The notes under the pieces: generated by a model
What the model saw: the letters and a program-made list of their open reading frames with translations, nothing else
Database searches by the model: none
What the model was told of the DNA's origin: nothing
Assembly (NCBI GenBank): GCA_945957495.1
Contig: CAMFLG010000232.1
Location: forward strand, 1 to 5,740
Direction of reading: 5' to 3'
Length of the DNA: 5,740 nt
DNA from: an uncultured Pseudorhodobacter sp.
Lineage (GTDB): Bacteria; Pseudomonadota; Alphaproteobacteria; Rhodobacterales; Rhodobacteraceae
Part shown: one piece after another, positions 1-5,293 of the stretch
Numbering within the stretch: position 1 is the first letter of the stretch
Layout: each line of letters starts with the position of its first letter
Position numbers and translations under genes: made by a program

Positions 1-67
1 GCTCGCTGTCATAGACGTTCATCTGACAGCCGTAGGTCTTGATGAAAAGCTTCTTCGGATCGGCCAT
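1..67 (-). CDS. miaB: tRNA-2-methylthio-N6-dimethylallyladenosine synthase MiaB, N-terminal fragment
   Basis: Only the first 22 codons are in the window; the gene continues past the left edge. The minus strand reads MADPKKLFIKTYGCQMNVYD and on. The KTYGCQMN.YDS stretch is the start of the UPF0004 domain of radical-SAM methylthiotransferases, and its cysteine (residue 14) would be the first ligand of the auxiliary iron-sulfur cluster. MiaB adds a methylthio group to i6A37 of tRNAs reading UNN codons. RimO and MtaB share a similar N-terminus, but 'YGCQMN' is most typical of MiaB. The ATG at 67 is supported by a GAGGTG ribosome-binding site (77-72, minus strand) four bases upstream. It is divergent from the plus-strand gene at 202. 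A weak -10-like CATAAA lies at 96-91 on the minus strand, but no convincing -35 goes with it. Confidence 0.85.
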   Translation of the reverse strand, partial: MADPKKLFIKTYGCQMNVYDSE

Positions 68-201
68 GGCACACCTCGCAAGGCACGCCCTTTATGCCAA
101 ATGGGCGGCCCGTGCAACAATGCGCAGTGCGGCGGGGCTTGCATTGGCGGGGCGCATCGTCGAATCTGGGAAAAACATCGCCGGGGAACCATCAGTCCGC
201 C

Positions 202-1071
202 ATGAAATACGCATCCTTGGGAGAGTTTCTGAACGGGGCCAAGGCCAGCTATGCCAAAGGACCGATTGCGTTGATCTTTGCCGAGGATGCGGTCGAGGTG
301 GATTCGACGCTGCGCCACCACATCAAGACCGGGTTCAACCCGGTTGTGCTGCTGACCGATGATGCCATTCCGGTTGCGGCGGATCTGGCCGACAAGATTT
401 TCCGCGTCCGCCATGACGTGCGCGCCGAAGGGGCGGTGCCTGCGGCGGTGAATGCGGTGATCGCGGCAGCGCCGGGGGTTTGGATCTATTACTGCTTCAA
501 TGCCGAGTATCTGTTCCACCCCTTTTGTGAAACCCGCAACATCCGCGAGGTGATTACCTTTCACACCGAAGAACGCCGCGAGGCGATGCTGTCTTATGTG
601 ATTGATCTGTATGCGGGCGATCTGAACAGCCATCCGAATGCGGTGTCGCTGGACGGCGCGCTGATGGACCGTTCGGGCTATTACGCGCTGGGGCGGGTTG
701 ATCCCGCCAACCACAATCATCCCAAGGAACGCCAGCTGGATTTCTTTGGCGGCCTGCGCTGGCGCTATGAAGAGCATATTCCGGTGCCGCGCCGCAAGAT
801 CGACCGCATCGCGCTGTTTCGCGCCAAGCCGGGGTTGCAGTTGCGCCCCGATCACACACTGAACGACGAAGAGATGAACACCTATTCCTGCCCGTGGCAC
901 CACAATATCACCACGGCGATCGTGTCATTCCGCACCGCCAAGGCGCTGCGCACCAACGCCGGGTCGATGTATGACATTCATGATTTCCGCTGGCGCAATT
1001 CGGTGGCGTTCGAGTGGCACAGCCAGCAGTTGATGGATCTGGGGCTGATGGAGCCGGGGCAGTGGTTCTGA
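202..1071 (+). CDS. Conserved protein, glycosyltransferase family 2-like
   Basis: A 289-residue protein with no signal peptide or obvious membrane segment, so probably cytoplasmic. The N-terminal part (residues 21-55, hydrophobic strand 'PIALIFAED', then 'LRHHIKTGFNPVVLLTDD') resembles the first strands of a GT-A fold glycosyltransferase, where such proteins describe a 'helix-HH-GF' pattern. Where a DxD metal/nucleotide-sugar motif would be expected, it has 'YYCFNAEYLFHPF' (97-108), which lacks the paired aspartates. The middle and C-terminal parts are rich in His, Arg and Trp (WRYEEH 187-192, PWHHN 231-235, FRWRNS 262-267) and end in 'MEPGQWF'. I recognise the general family from alphaproteobacteria but know no function. 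The frame is open from an ATG at 94, but similarity-like content begins only at the ATG at 202. No strong ribosome-binding site precedes it (GGGGAA at 183-188 is rather far), so the start is moderately certain. It converges on irr. The donor and acceptor, and whether it has enzymatic activity at all, are unknown. Confidence 0.6.
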   Translation: MKYASLGEFLNGAKASYAKGPIALIFAEDAVEVDSTLRHHIKTGFNPVVLLTDDAIPVAADLADKIFRVRHDVRAEGAVPAAVNAVIAAAPGVWIYYCFNAEYLFHPFCETRNIREVITFHTEERREAMLSYVIDLYAGDLNSHPNAVSLDGALMDRSGYYALGRVDPANHNHPKERQLDFFGGLRWRYEEHIPVPRRKIDRIALFRAKPGLQLRPDHTLNDEEMNTYSCPWHHNITTAIVSFRTAKALRTNAGSMYDIHDFRWRNSVAFEWHSQQLMDLGLMEPGQWF

Positions 1072-1093
1072 GCGTCGGGTCCGAGGCGCGGTG

Positions 1094-1122
1094 ATCCGGA
1101 TGCGCGGCTGCGCCGCACGGAT
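1094..1122. terminator. Palindromic hairpin in the convergent intergenic region
   Basis: ATCCG (1094-1098) pairs with CGGAT (1118-1122), and GCGGC (1104-1108) pairs with GCCGC (1112-1116) around a TGC loop, separated by a small asymmetric internal loop. It lies 23 bases past the stop of the plus-strand gene and before the end of irr. A run of T is lacking (TTTACC follows on the plus strand), so it is only a terminator-like structure; it may be a dispersed intergenic palindrome. Confidence 0.35.
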
Positions 1123-1148
1123 TTACCTCGACTGCGCCAACGGCTCCG

Positions 1149-1171
1149 TCTCGGGCGCGCCTTCGGCGAGA
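1149..1171. terminator. Second hairpin, downstream of irr
   Basis: TCTCG (1149-1153) can pair with CGAGA (1167-1171), with CC/GG closing a TTC loop. Alternatively CGCC (1158-1161) pairs with GGCG (1165-1168). It lies about 30 bases past the irr stop on the minus strand and could end irr transcripts or those of the converging gene. The flanking pattern, hairpin followed by AGTATTTG, resembles intergenic elements I associate with Rhodobacteraceae; that is from memory and unverified. No real U-tract follows it on either strand. Confidence 0.35.
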
Positions 1172-1199
1172 GTATTTGCGCTAATGTGAATGGGGCGGG

Positions 1200-1616
1200 T
1201 CAGGTCCGTTTCAGGCGGATCACCACATCGACGCGAGAGACGGTGGTGCCGACGGGGGCCTCTGGCAGGGCGGTGATGACCAGATCGGCGGCGGGGGCAT
1301 CGGTTAGCCTGTGGTCGTCTTCCCAGTAAAAATGCGGATGATCGTCCATCCGGGTGTCGAAATAACCGCGTGAGCCATCGACGACGATTTCATTCAGCAG
1401 ACCCGCCTCGCAAAAGGCGCGCAGGGTGTTGTAGACGGTGGCCAGGCTGACGCTTTCGCCCGCAGCGGCGGCGGCGTCATAAAGCCCTTCGGCGGTGACA
1501 TGCCGGTCCATCCCGTCGCCGATCAGCAATTCGGCCAGGGCCAAACGCTGTCGCGTCGGGCGCAGGCCGCCACGGGCCAGCCAGGTCATGCTGCGCTCTG
1601 CAGGTGCGGTTTGCAT
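1200..1616 (-). CDS. irr: Iron response regulator Irr (Fur superfamily)
   Basis: A 138-residue transcription factor. The winged-helix DNA-binding domain spans about residues 15-85 and includes 'LRPTRQRLALAELL' and the recognition helix 'SLATVYNTLRAF' (57-68), typical of the Fur superfamily. The following 'GYFDTRMDDHPHFYWEDD' corresponds to the metal/heme-binding histidine region of Irr; here it is H93-P94-H95 rather than three adjacent histidines. There are no CxxC zinc-site pairs as in many Fur proteins, and no Cys-Pro heme regulatory motif; the only cysteine is C69. Irr proteins in alphaproteobacteria control iron uptake, heme synthesis and iron-sulfur genes in response to heme status. The frame is open to an ATG at 1739, but the start at 1616 has AAGGGA (1628-1623) six bases upstream and the likely promoter at 1669-1640. 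It is divergent from fabA and convergent with the gene at 202. PerR or Fur are less likely from the His region. Confidence 0.87.
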   Translation of the reverse strand: MQTAPAERSMTWLARGGLRPTRQRLALAELLIGDGMDRHVTAEGLYDAAAAAGESVSLATVYNTLRAFCEAGLLNEIVVDGSRGYFDTRMDDHPHFYWEDDHRLTDAPAADLVITALPEAPVGTTVSRVDVVIRLKRT

Positions 1617-1639
1617 CGTCGATCCCTTCATAGTCTGTC

Positions 1640-1669
1640 TATATAAAGGGGACGGGGGCAGATTATCAA
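1640..1669 (-). promoter_or_regulatory. Candidate irr promoter
   Basis: On the minus strand, TTGATA (1669-1664, five of six bases matching the sigma-70 -35 consensus) is followed after 18 bases by TATATA (1645-1640, four of six for -10). Transcription would begin near 1634, leaving a short leader that contains the ribosome-binding site of irr at 1628-1623. This supports the start codon at 1616 over the upstream ATGs. I see no Irr/ICE-type TTTAGAA-N3-TTCTAAA box. Confidence 0.4.
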
Positions 1670-1678
1670 ACGAAAAGC

Positions 1679-1694
1679 CGCGCGGAGCCGCGCG
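1679..1694. repeat. Perfect 7-bp inverted repeat between irr and fabA
   Basis: CGCGCGG (1679-1685) and CCGCGCG (1688-1694) are perfect reverse complements separated by AG. On the minus strand the palindrome is followed by GCTTTTCGTTTG, which looks like a weak intrinsic terminator just upstream of the irr promoter. It could keep antisense transcripts from the fabA side out of irr, act as a protein-binding site shared by irr and fabA, or simply be a CG-rich chance palindrome. Confidence 0.4.
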
Positions 1695-1719
1695 ATTGGG
1701 CACGCATCCGCCCCAACCC

Positions 1720-1748
1720 TTGCGCCGCCTTCCGCCCAAGTGTTACAC
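1720..1748 (+). promoter_or_regulatory. Weak candidate fabA operon promoter/operator
   Basis: TTGCGC (1720-1725) is followed by GTGTTACAC (1740-1748), a small perfect inverted repeat around a central T that contains TTACAC at a 17-base spacing from TTGCGC. Both hexamers match sigma-70 consensus poorly. The operon must start somewhere in 1640-1789, and this is the best site I see there, but the call is tentative. The fabA ribosome-binding site AAGGGGGA is at 1772-1779. Confidence 0.2.
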
Positions 1749-1789
1749 GGGGGAAATAAAGGCATCGCCGCAAGGGGGATCGGGCAGGC

Positions 1790-2299
1790 ATGGGTGGTTT
1801 TCCAACTTCGTTCGGTAAGGACGATCTTCTGAAATGTGCGCGCGGCGAATTGTTCGGGCCCGGCAACGCCCAGCTTCCGGAACCACCGATGCTGATGATG
1901 GACCGCATCACCGAGATTTCGGAAGACGGCGGCGAGCATGGCAAAGGTCATGTGGTGGCCGAGTTCGATATTCACCCCGATCTGTGGTTTTTTGCCTGCC
2001 ATTTCCCGGGCAACCCGATCATGCCGGGCTGCCTTGGGCTGGATGGGTTGTGGCAGTTGACCGGGTTCAATCTGGGTTGGCGCGGCTGGCAGGGGCGCGG
2101 CTATGCGCTTGGCGTCGGCGAAGTCAAGCTGACCGGCATGGTGCGCCCTGACAGAAAGCTGATCCGATACTATGTAGACTTCACCAAGGCCATTCAGACC
2201 CGCCGCCTGACCATGGGTGTGGCGGATGGCCGGGTAGAAGCGGATGGCGAGGTGATTTACCTTGTCAAGGATATGAAAGTCGCGCTCTCGGCCAACTGA
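1790..2299 (+). CDS. fabA: 3-hydroxydecanoyl-ACP dehydratase/isomerase FabA
   Basis: 169 residues, close to the usual length of FabA. The protein dehydrates 3-hydroxyacyl-ACP and isomerises trans-2-decenoyl-ACP to cis-3-decenoyl-ACP, the branch point to unsaturated fatty acids in the cytosolic type II system. The N-terminal 'GRGELFGPGNAQLP'-like stretch appears here as ARGELFGPGNAQLP (17-30), followed by PPMLMMDRITEI (32-43). The active-site region 'ACHFPGNPIMPGCLGLDGLW' (69-88) provides the catalytic His71 and Asp85 of the hot-dog fold, followed by 'ALGVGEVKLTG' (106-116). The isomerase-competent FabA signature distinguishes it from FabZ, and the presence of fabB next door agrees with this. 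The ATG at 1790 is in register with family N-termini; AAGGGGGA lies ten bases upstream. It is the first gene of the cluster and divergent from irr. Confidence 0.97.
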   Translation: MGGFPTSFGKDDLLKCARGELFGPGNAQLPEPPMLMMDRITEISEDGGEHGKGHVVAEFDIHPDLWFFACHFPGNPIMPGCLGLDGLWQLTGFNLGWRGWQGRGYALGVGEVKLTGMVRPDRKLIRYYVDFTKAIQTRRLTMGVADGRVEADGEVIYLVKDMKVALSAN

Positions 2300-2325
2300 G
2301 CCAGCCGCGAGATAGGAGATAGCCC

Positions 2326-3555
2326 ATGCGTCGCGTCGTCATCACCGGGATCGGCATCATTTCCTCGATCGGCAACAATGCCGCCGAGGTTGAAGCGTCT
2401 TTGCGGGCCGGAAAATCCGGCATCGTTTTCGCGCCCGATTATGCCGAACATGGTTTTCGCAGCCAGGTTCACGGCATGCCGCAGATCGTTCTGGTGGATC
2501 ACATCGACAAGCGTGACCTGCGCTTCATGGGGCCGGGGGCGGCCTATAACTTCCTGGCCATGCAGCAGGCGATAGCCGACTCCGGGCTGGAAGAAAGCGA
2601 TGTGTCGAACGAGCGGTCCGGCCTTGTGATGGGGTCTGGCGGGCCGTCAACGTCGAACTTCTTCGTGGCGTTCGATGCGGTGATCAACAAGGGCGCCCCG
2701 AAAAAGATGGGGCCGTTCATGGTGACGCGCTGCATGTCTTCGACGAACTCTGCCTGCCTTGCAACGCCGTTCAAGATCAAGGGCGTGAACTATTCGATCA
2801 CCTCGGCCTGTTCCACATCGGCGCATTGCATCGGCAATGGCGTGGAACTGATCCAGATGGGCAAGCAGGACATCGTTTTCGCCGGGGGGGGGGAGGAGCT
2901 GGACTGGACGCTGTCTTGCCTGTTTGACGCCATGGGTGCGATGTCTTCGAAATACAACGACAATCCGGCCACCGCCTCGCGCCCCTATGACGCGACGCGC
3001 GACGGCTTTGTGATTGCGGGCGGCGGCGGCGTGGTGGTTCTGGAGGAACTGTCGCATGCGCTGGCGCGCGGGGCCAAGATTTACGGCGAAGTCACCGGCT
3101 ATGGCGCGACCTCGGACGGCTACGACATGGTTGCCCCCTCGGGTGAGGGTGGCGAGCGTTCGATGCGGCTGGCGGTTGCCACGCTGCCGGAAGGGCGCAA
3201 GGTGGACTATATCAACTCGCACGGCACCTCGACCGTGGTGGGCGATGTGACCGAGATGGAGGCGGTGCGCCGGGTGTTCGGGCGTGGGACGACCCCGCCG
3301 GTTTCCTCGACCAAATCGCTGACCGGACATTCGCTGGGCGCGACGGGCGTGCATGAGGCGATCTACAGCCTGTTGATGATGAACGGCGATTTCATCGCCG
3401 CCTCGGCCAATGTGACCACGCTGGATCCGGCGCTGGATGCGGGCGAGATCGTCACTAGCTTGCGCGAAAATGTGAAGCTGGATTCGGTTCTGTCGAATTC
3501 ATTCGGCTTTGGTGGCACCAATGCGACCTTGCTGATGAGCAAATACCAGGGCTGA
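2326..3555 (+). CDS. fabB: Beta-ketoacyl-ACP synthase I FabB
   Basis: A 409-residue condensing enzyme of the thiolase fold. It elongates acyl-ACP with malonyl-ACP, and in FabA/FabB organisms it is needed to extend the cis-3-decenoyl intermediate. The catalytic triad is visible: Cys162 in 'SITSACSTSAHCIG' (157-170), His299 in 'NSHGTSTVVGD' (297-307), and His335 in 'KSLTGHSLGATG' (330-341). The glycine-rich C-terminal 'NSFGFGGTNATL' (391-402) is also typical. FabB and FabF are close relatives. The length, the 'GGGEELDW' motif (187-194) and the position directly after fabA favour FabB. The start has AGGAG at 2314-2318, seven bases upstream, and the gap from fabA is 26 nt. A run of ten G (2884-2893) encodes Gly187-Gly189 and the first base of Glu190; the frame through it gives the expected family sequence, so it is not a frameshift. 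Confidence 0.95.
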   Translation: MRRVVITGIGIISSIGNNAAEVEASLRAGKSGIVFAPDYAEHGFRSQVHGMPQIVLVDHIDKRDLRFMGPGAAYNFLAMQQAIADSGLEESDVSNERSGLVMGSGGPSTSNFFVAFDAVINKGAPKKMGPFMVTRCMSSTNSACLATPFKIKGVNYSITSACSTSAHCIGNGVELIQMGKQDIVFAGGGEELDWTLSCLFDAMGAMSSKYNDNPATASRPYDATRDGFVIAGGGGVVVLEELSHALARGAKIYGEVTGYGATSDGYDMVAPSGEGGERSMRLAVATLPEGRKVDYINSHGTSTVVGDVTEMEAVRRVFGRGTTPPVSSTKSLTGHSLGATGVHEAIYSLLMMNGDFIAASANVTTLDPALDAGEIVTSLRENVKLDSVLSNSFGFGGTNATLLMSKYQG

Positions 3556-3578
3556 GTGAGCAGCAAGGGAGAGCCGGA

Positions 3579-4367
3579 ATGGCCGATCTGATGAAGGGAA
3601 AACGTGGGCTGGTGATGGGGGTTGCCAATGAGCGATCCATCGCCTGGGGCATCGCCTCTGCCTTGGCGGCGGAGGGCGCCGAACTGGCGTTTTCCTATCA
3701 GGGTGAAGCCTTTGGCAAGCGTCTGGCGCCCTTGGCGGCCAGCGTCGGCAGCGATTTCATGGTGGATGTCGATGTCACCGACGATGCGTCGCTGGAGGCG
3801 TGCTTTGCCGCGCTGAAGGACCGCTGGGGCACGATTGATTTCCTGATCCACGCCATCGCCTATTCCGACAAGAACGAGCTGACGGGGCGGTTCATCAACA
3901 CCAGCCGTGGGAATTTCTCCAACTCGCTGGCGATTTCGTGTTTCTCGTTCATCGACGTCAGCCGCCGCGCGGCAGAGCTGATGCCAGAGGGCGGCAGCCT
4001 GATCACGCTGACCTATGGCGGATCGAACCGGGTGACGCCGAATTACAACGTGATGGGGGTGGCCAAGGCCGCGCTGGAATCGGCGACGCGGTATCTGGCG
4101 AATGACCTTGGGCCGCAGCAGATCCGGGTGAACGCGATTTCGCCGGGGCCGATGAAAACGCTGGCCGGGGCGGCGATTGGTGGGGCGCGGGCGACCTTCC
4201 GCCACACCGAAGCCAACGCGCCGATGCGGTCAAACGCCACGCTGGAGGCGATCGGCGGCACGGCCGTCTGGCTGTGTTCAGACTATGGCAACTGCACCAC
4301 CGGCGAAGTGGTGCATGTCGATTGTGGCTATCATGTGTTGGGGATGCCGCAGCAGGAGAATTTGTGA
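3579..4367 (+). CDS. fabI: Enoyl-ACP reductase [NADH] FabI
   Basis: A 262-residue atypical short-chain dehydrogenase that reduces trans-2-enoyl-ACP, the last step of each fatty-acid elongation round and the target of triclosan in other bacteria. The N-terminal nucleotide-binding part reads 'GLVMGVANERSIAWGIA' (10-26). The catalytic residues sit in 'LTYGGSNRVTPNYNVMGVAK': Tyr146, Tyr156 and Lys163, the same positions as in E. coli FabI. 'RVNAISPGPMKTLAG' (183-197) and 'GEVVHVDCGYHVLGMP' (242-257) complete the family pattern. The position matching E. coli Gly93 is alanine (A94 in 'HAIAYSDKNEL'), as I recall for alphaproteobacterial FabI proteins. The start has AAGGGAG at 3565-3571, seven bases upstream; the gap from fabB is 23 nt. 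The start of the next gene directly abuts its stop codon. Confidence 0.95.
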   Translation: MADLMKGKRGLVMGVANERSIAWGIASALAAEGAELAFSYQGEAFGKRLAPLAASVGSDFMVDVDVTDDASLEACFAALKDRWGTIDFLIHAIAYSDKNELTGRFINTSRGNFSNSLAISCFSFIDVSRRAAELMPEGGSLITLTYGGSNRVTPNYNVMGVAKAALESATRYLANDLGPQQIRVNAISPGPMKTLAGAAIGGARATFRHTEANAPMRSNATLEAIGGTAVWLCSDYGNCTTGEVVHVDCGYHVLGMPQQENL

Positions 4368-5192
4368 GTGGCACAGATGGAGGCAGCCCCGCCGCGTTAT
4401 GTTTGGCGCAGGGGGGTTGCCTATCTTGCCGACCTTGTCCTGGCTTGGCTTATACTGGCGGCATTTCTTGGCGTTATTGGCCACAACAGTTTTGCGAAAC
4501 TTTTCGATGACAATGCGCGGGATGAGGCGTCGTTTAAAATCGGCCTGACAGGGGCGTTGTCCGTTGGCGGATTTGACCTTCCTTTTGCGGTTACGACAAC
4601 CAGCTGTGGCGCCGGGTCGCTGGAGGTTGCGTCGGCTTTTGCTACAGGCTTGGGATATGACAGGGCAGTTTCGGCAAAGGCCTGCATTTTGCGGGAGTTT
4701 GGTGTCCCGTCTATGGGTACTTTGGACCTGGTTGTTGAACGTGTCGGCGACGACGGCAAGACCTTTCAGGACAGCAGCGCGCTTGAGCTGACCTTTGAGT
4801 CCTATTGGCTGAAGCTTTCCCATCTTGTCGGCATTGTCATTCTGATTCTGGTCTGCGCGGCTTTCGGATGGTTCGGCGGCACGTCGCCGGGCAAATTGCT
4901 GGTTGGAGTTACCTTCAGACCGGGCGCGCCAAGCAGACCCCTTCGCCGGGAGCTTATAAAGAACGCGCCGAATCTCGTGGTGATCCTGCCGCTTGTGCCG
5001 TTTAATCTGGAGTGGGTTTCGCTGCCCGCCTTGGAACTGTTCGGCGTGAATATCGTGGGGATTGTTATCCTTGTCCTGCACATCGCGGCTTTGGCGGGGC
5101 TGTGGTTGTGGCCGCTTGTCAGCCAACGCAGGAATTTTGTCTGGTCCCCGCCGGGTGAAATCATCGACAACCCGACCTATCCTTCTGCCTGA
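4368..5192 (+). CDS. RDD family integral membrane protein
   Basis: A 274-residue membrane protein. Its pattern of an early 'RRGVAYLADLVLAWLI' (14-29) helix and a 'GGTSPGKLLVGVTFR' motif (170-184) after the second helix matches the RDD family, whose members mostly have unknown function. I see four likely membrane helices: about 17-37, 151-169, 202-217 and 228-250. Residues about 38-148 form an unusually large soluble loop between helices one and two, with cysteines at 80 and 106 that could pair if it faces the periplasm. The GTG start at 4368 immediately follows the fabI TGA and has AGGAG (4354-4358) nine bases upstream; an in-frame ATG at 4377 is too far from it. It is probably translated from the fab operon messenger. 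By eye its codons use more T in third positions than those of fabA, fabB and fabI, which hints at a different history. A role in membrane-lipid sensing or transport would be speculation. Confidence 0.75.
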   Translation: MAQMEAAPPRYVWRRGVAYLADLVLAWLILAAFLGVIGHNSFAKLFDDNARDEASFKIGLTGALSVGGFDLPFAVTTTSCGAGSLEVASAFATGLGYDRAVSAKACILREFGVPSMGTLDLVVERVGDDGKTFQDSSALELTFESYWLKLSHLVGIVILILVCAAFGWFGGTSPGKLLVGVTFRPGAPSRPLRRELIKNAPNLVVILPLVPFNLEWVSLPALELFGVNIVGIVILVLHIAALAGLWLWPLVSQRRNFVWSPPGEIIDNPTYPSA

Positions 5193-5193
5193 A

Positions 5194-5233
5194 GCAAGTG
5201 GCGTTTGCGGGTGCGTGCGCAAACGCCGCTTGC
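5194..5233 (+). terminator. Long hairpin closing the fab-RDD unit
   Basis: GCAAGTGGCGTTTGCG (5194-5209) pairs with CGCAAACGCCGCTTGC (5218-5233): 16 base pairs with a single G-U, around an eight-base loop. It begins two bases after the RDD stop codon. No T-run follows (CCTAAAG), so it may work as a terminator without a U-tract, protect the 3' end of the messenger, or be a dispersed palindromic element. A terminator role fits its position before the next promoter. Confidence 0.55.
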
Positions 5234-5241
5234 CCTAAAGA

Positions 5242-5275
5242 TTTACTGGCTGTATTTGGTTGATATCAATATAAC
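5242..5275 (+). promoter_or_regulatory. Candidate promoter of the VOC gene with a palindromic operator
   Basis: TATAAC (5270-5275) matches five of six bases of the -10 consensus, 18 bases before the ATG, though no good -35 is spaced correctly from it. Alternatively TTTACT (5242-5247) and TATCAA (5264-5269) are 16 bases apart. The perfect palindrome TTGATATCAA occupies 5260-5269, inside or touching either -10. A dimeric repressor bound there would block the promoter. The AT-rich patch stands out in a GC-rich window. Confidence 0.4.
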
Positions 5276-5293
5276 TGCATACAGGATGTCGCC

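Noticed and set aside
94..201. Upstream extension of the glycosyltransferase-like gene to the ATG at 94
   Set aside because: The 36 extra residues look like translated intergenic sequence and overlap the likely miaB promoter region; the protein pattern begins at 202.
19..903. Minus-strand open frame of 294 codons opposite the gene at 202
   Set aside because: It overlaps the conserved plus-strand protein and the miaB start, and its composition looks like a mirror frame of GC-rich coding DNA.
1617..1739. Upstream extension of irr to the ATG at 1739 or 1631
   Set aside because: It would translate through the inverted repeat and the promoter; the start at 1616 has its own ribosome-binding site and fits the usual Irr length.
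1617..1789. ICE-type Irr box between irr and fabA
   Set aside because: No TTTAGAA-N3-TTCTAAA-like sequence is visible on either strand.
2884..2893. Frameshift in fabB at the poly-G tract
   Set aside because: The reading frame before and after the tract gives continuous family-typical FabB sequence including the later catalytic histidines.
3858..3860. Triclosan-resistance mutation in FabI (alanine at the Gly93-equivalent position)
   Set aside because: As I recall, alphaproteobacterial FabI proteins commonly have alanine here, so it is more likely a lineage trait than an acquired resistance change; susceptibility cannot be read from it.
3363..4205. Long minus-strand open frame (280 codons) opposite fabB/fabI
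   Set aside because: It is antisense to two clearly recognised enzymes, its product is Arg/Pro/His-rich with no family pattern, and long antisense frames are common in GC-rich genes.
4278..5222. Minus-strand open frame of 314 codons opposite the RDD gene
   Set aside because: Low-complexity Arg/Gln/Asn-rich product without hydrophobic or domain pattern. The plus frame has membrane helices, an RDD motif and a good ribosome-binding site.
5260..5269. FNR/FnrL box upstream of the VOC gene
   Set aside because: FNR-type sites are TTGAT-N4-ATCAA. Here the half-sites are fused with no four-base spacer, so the geometry is wrong.
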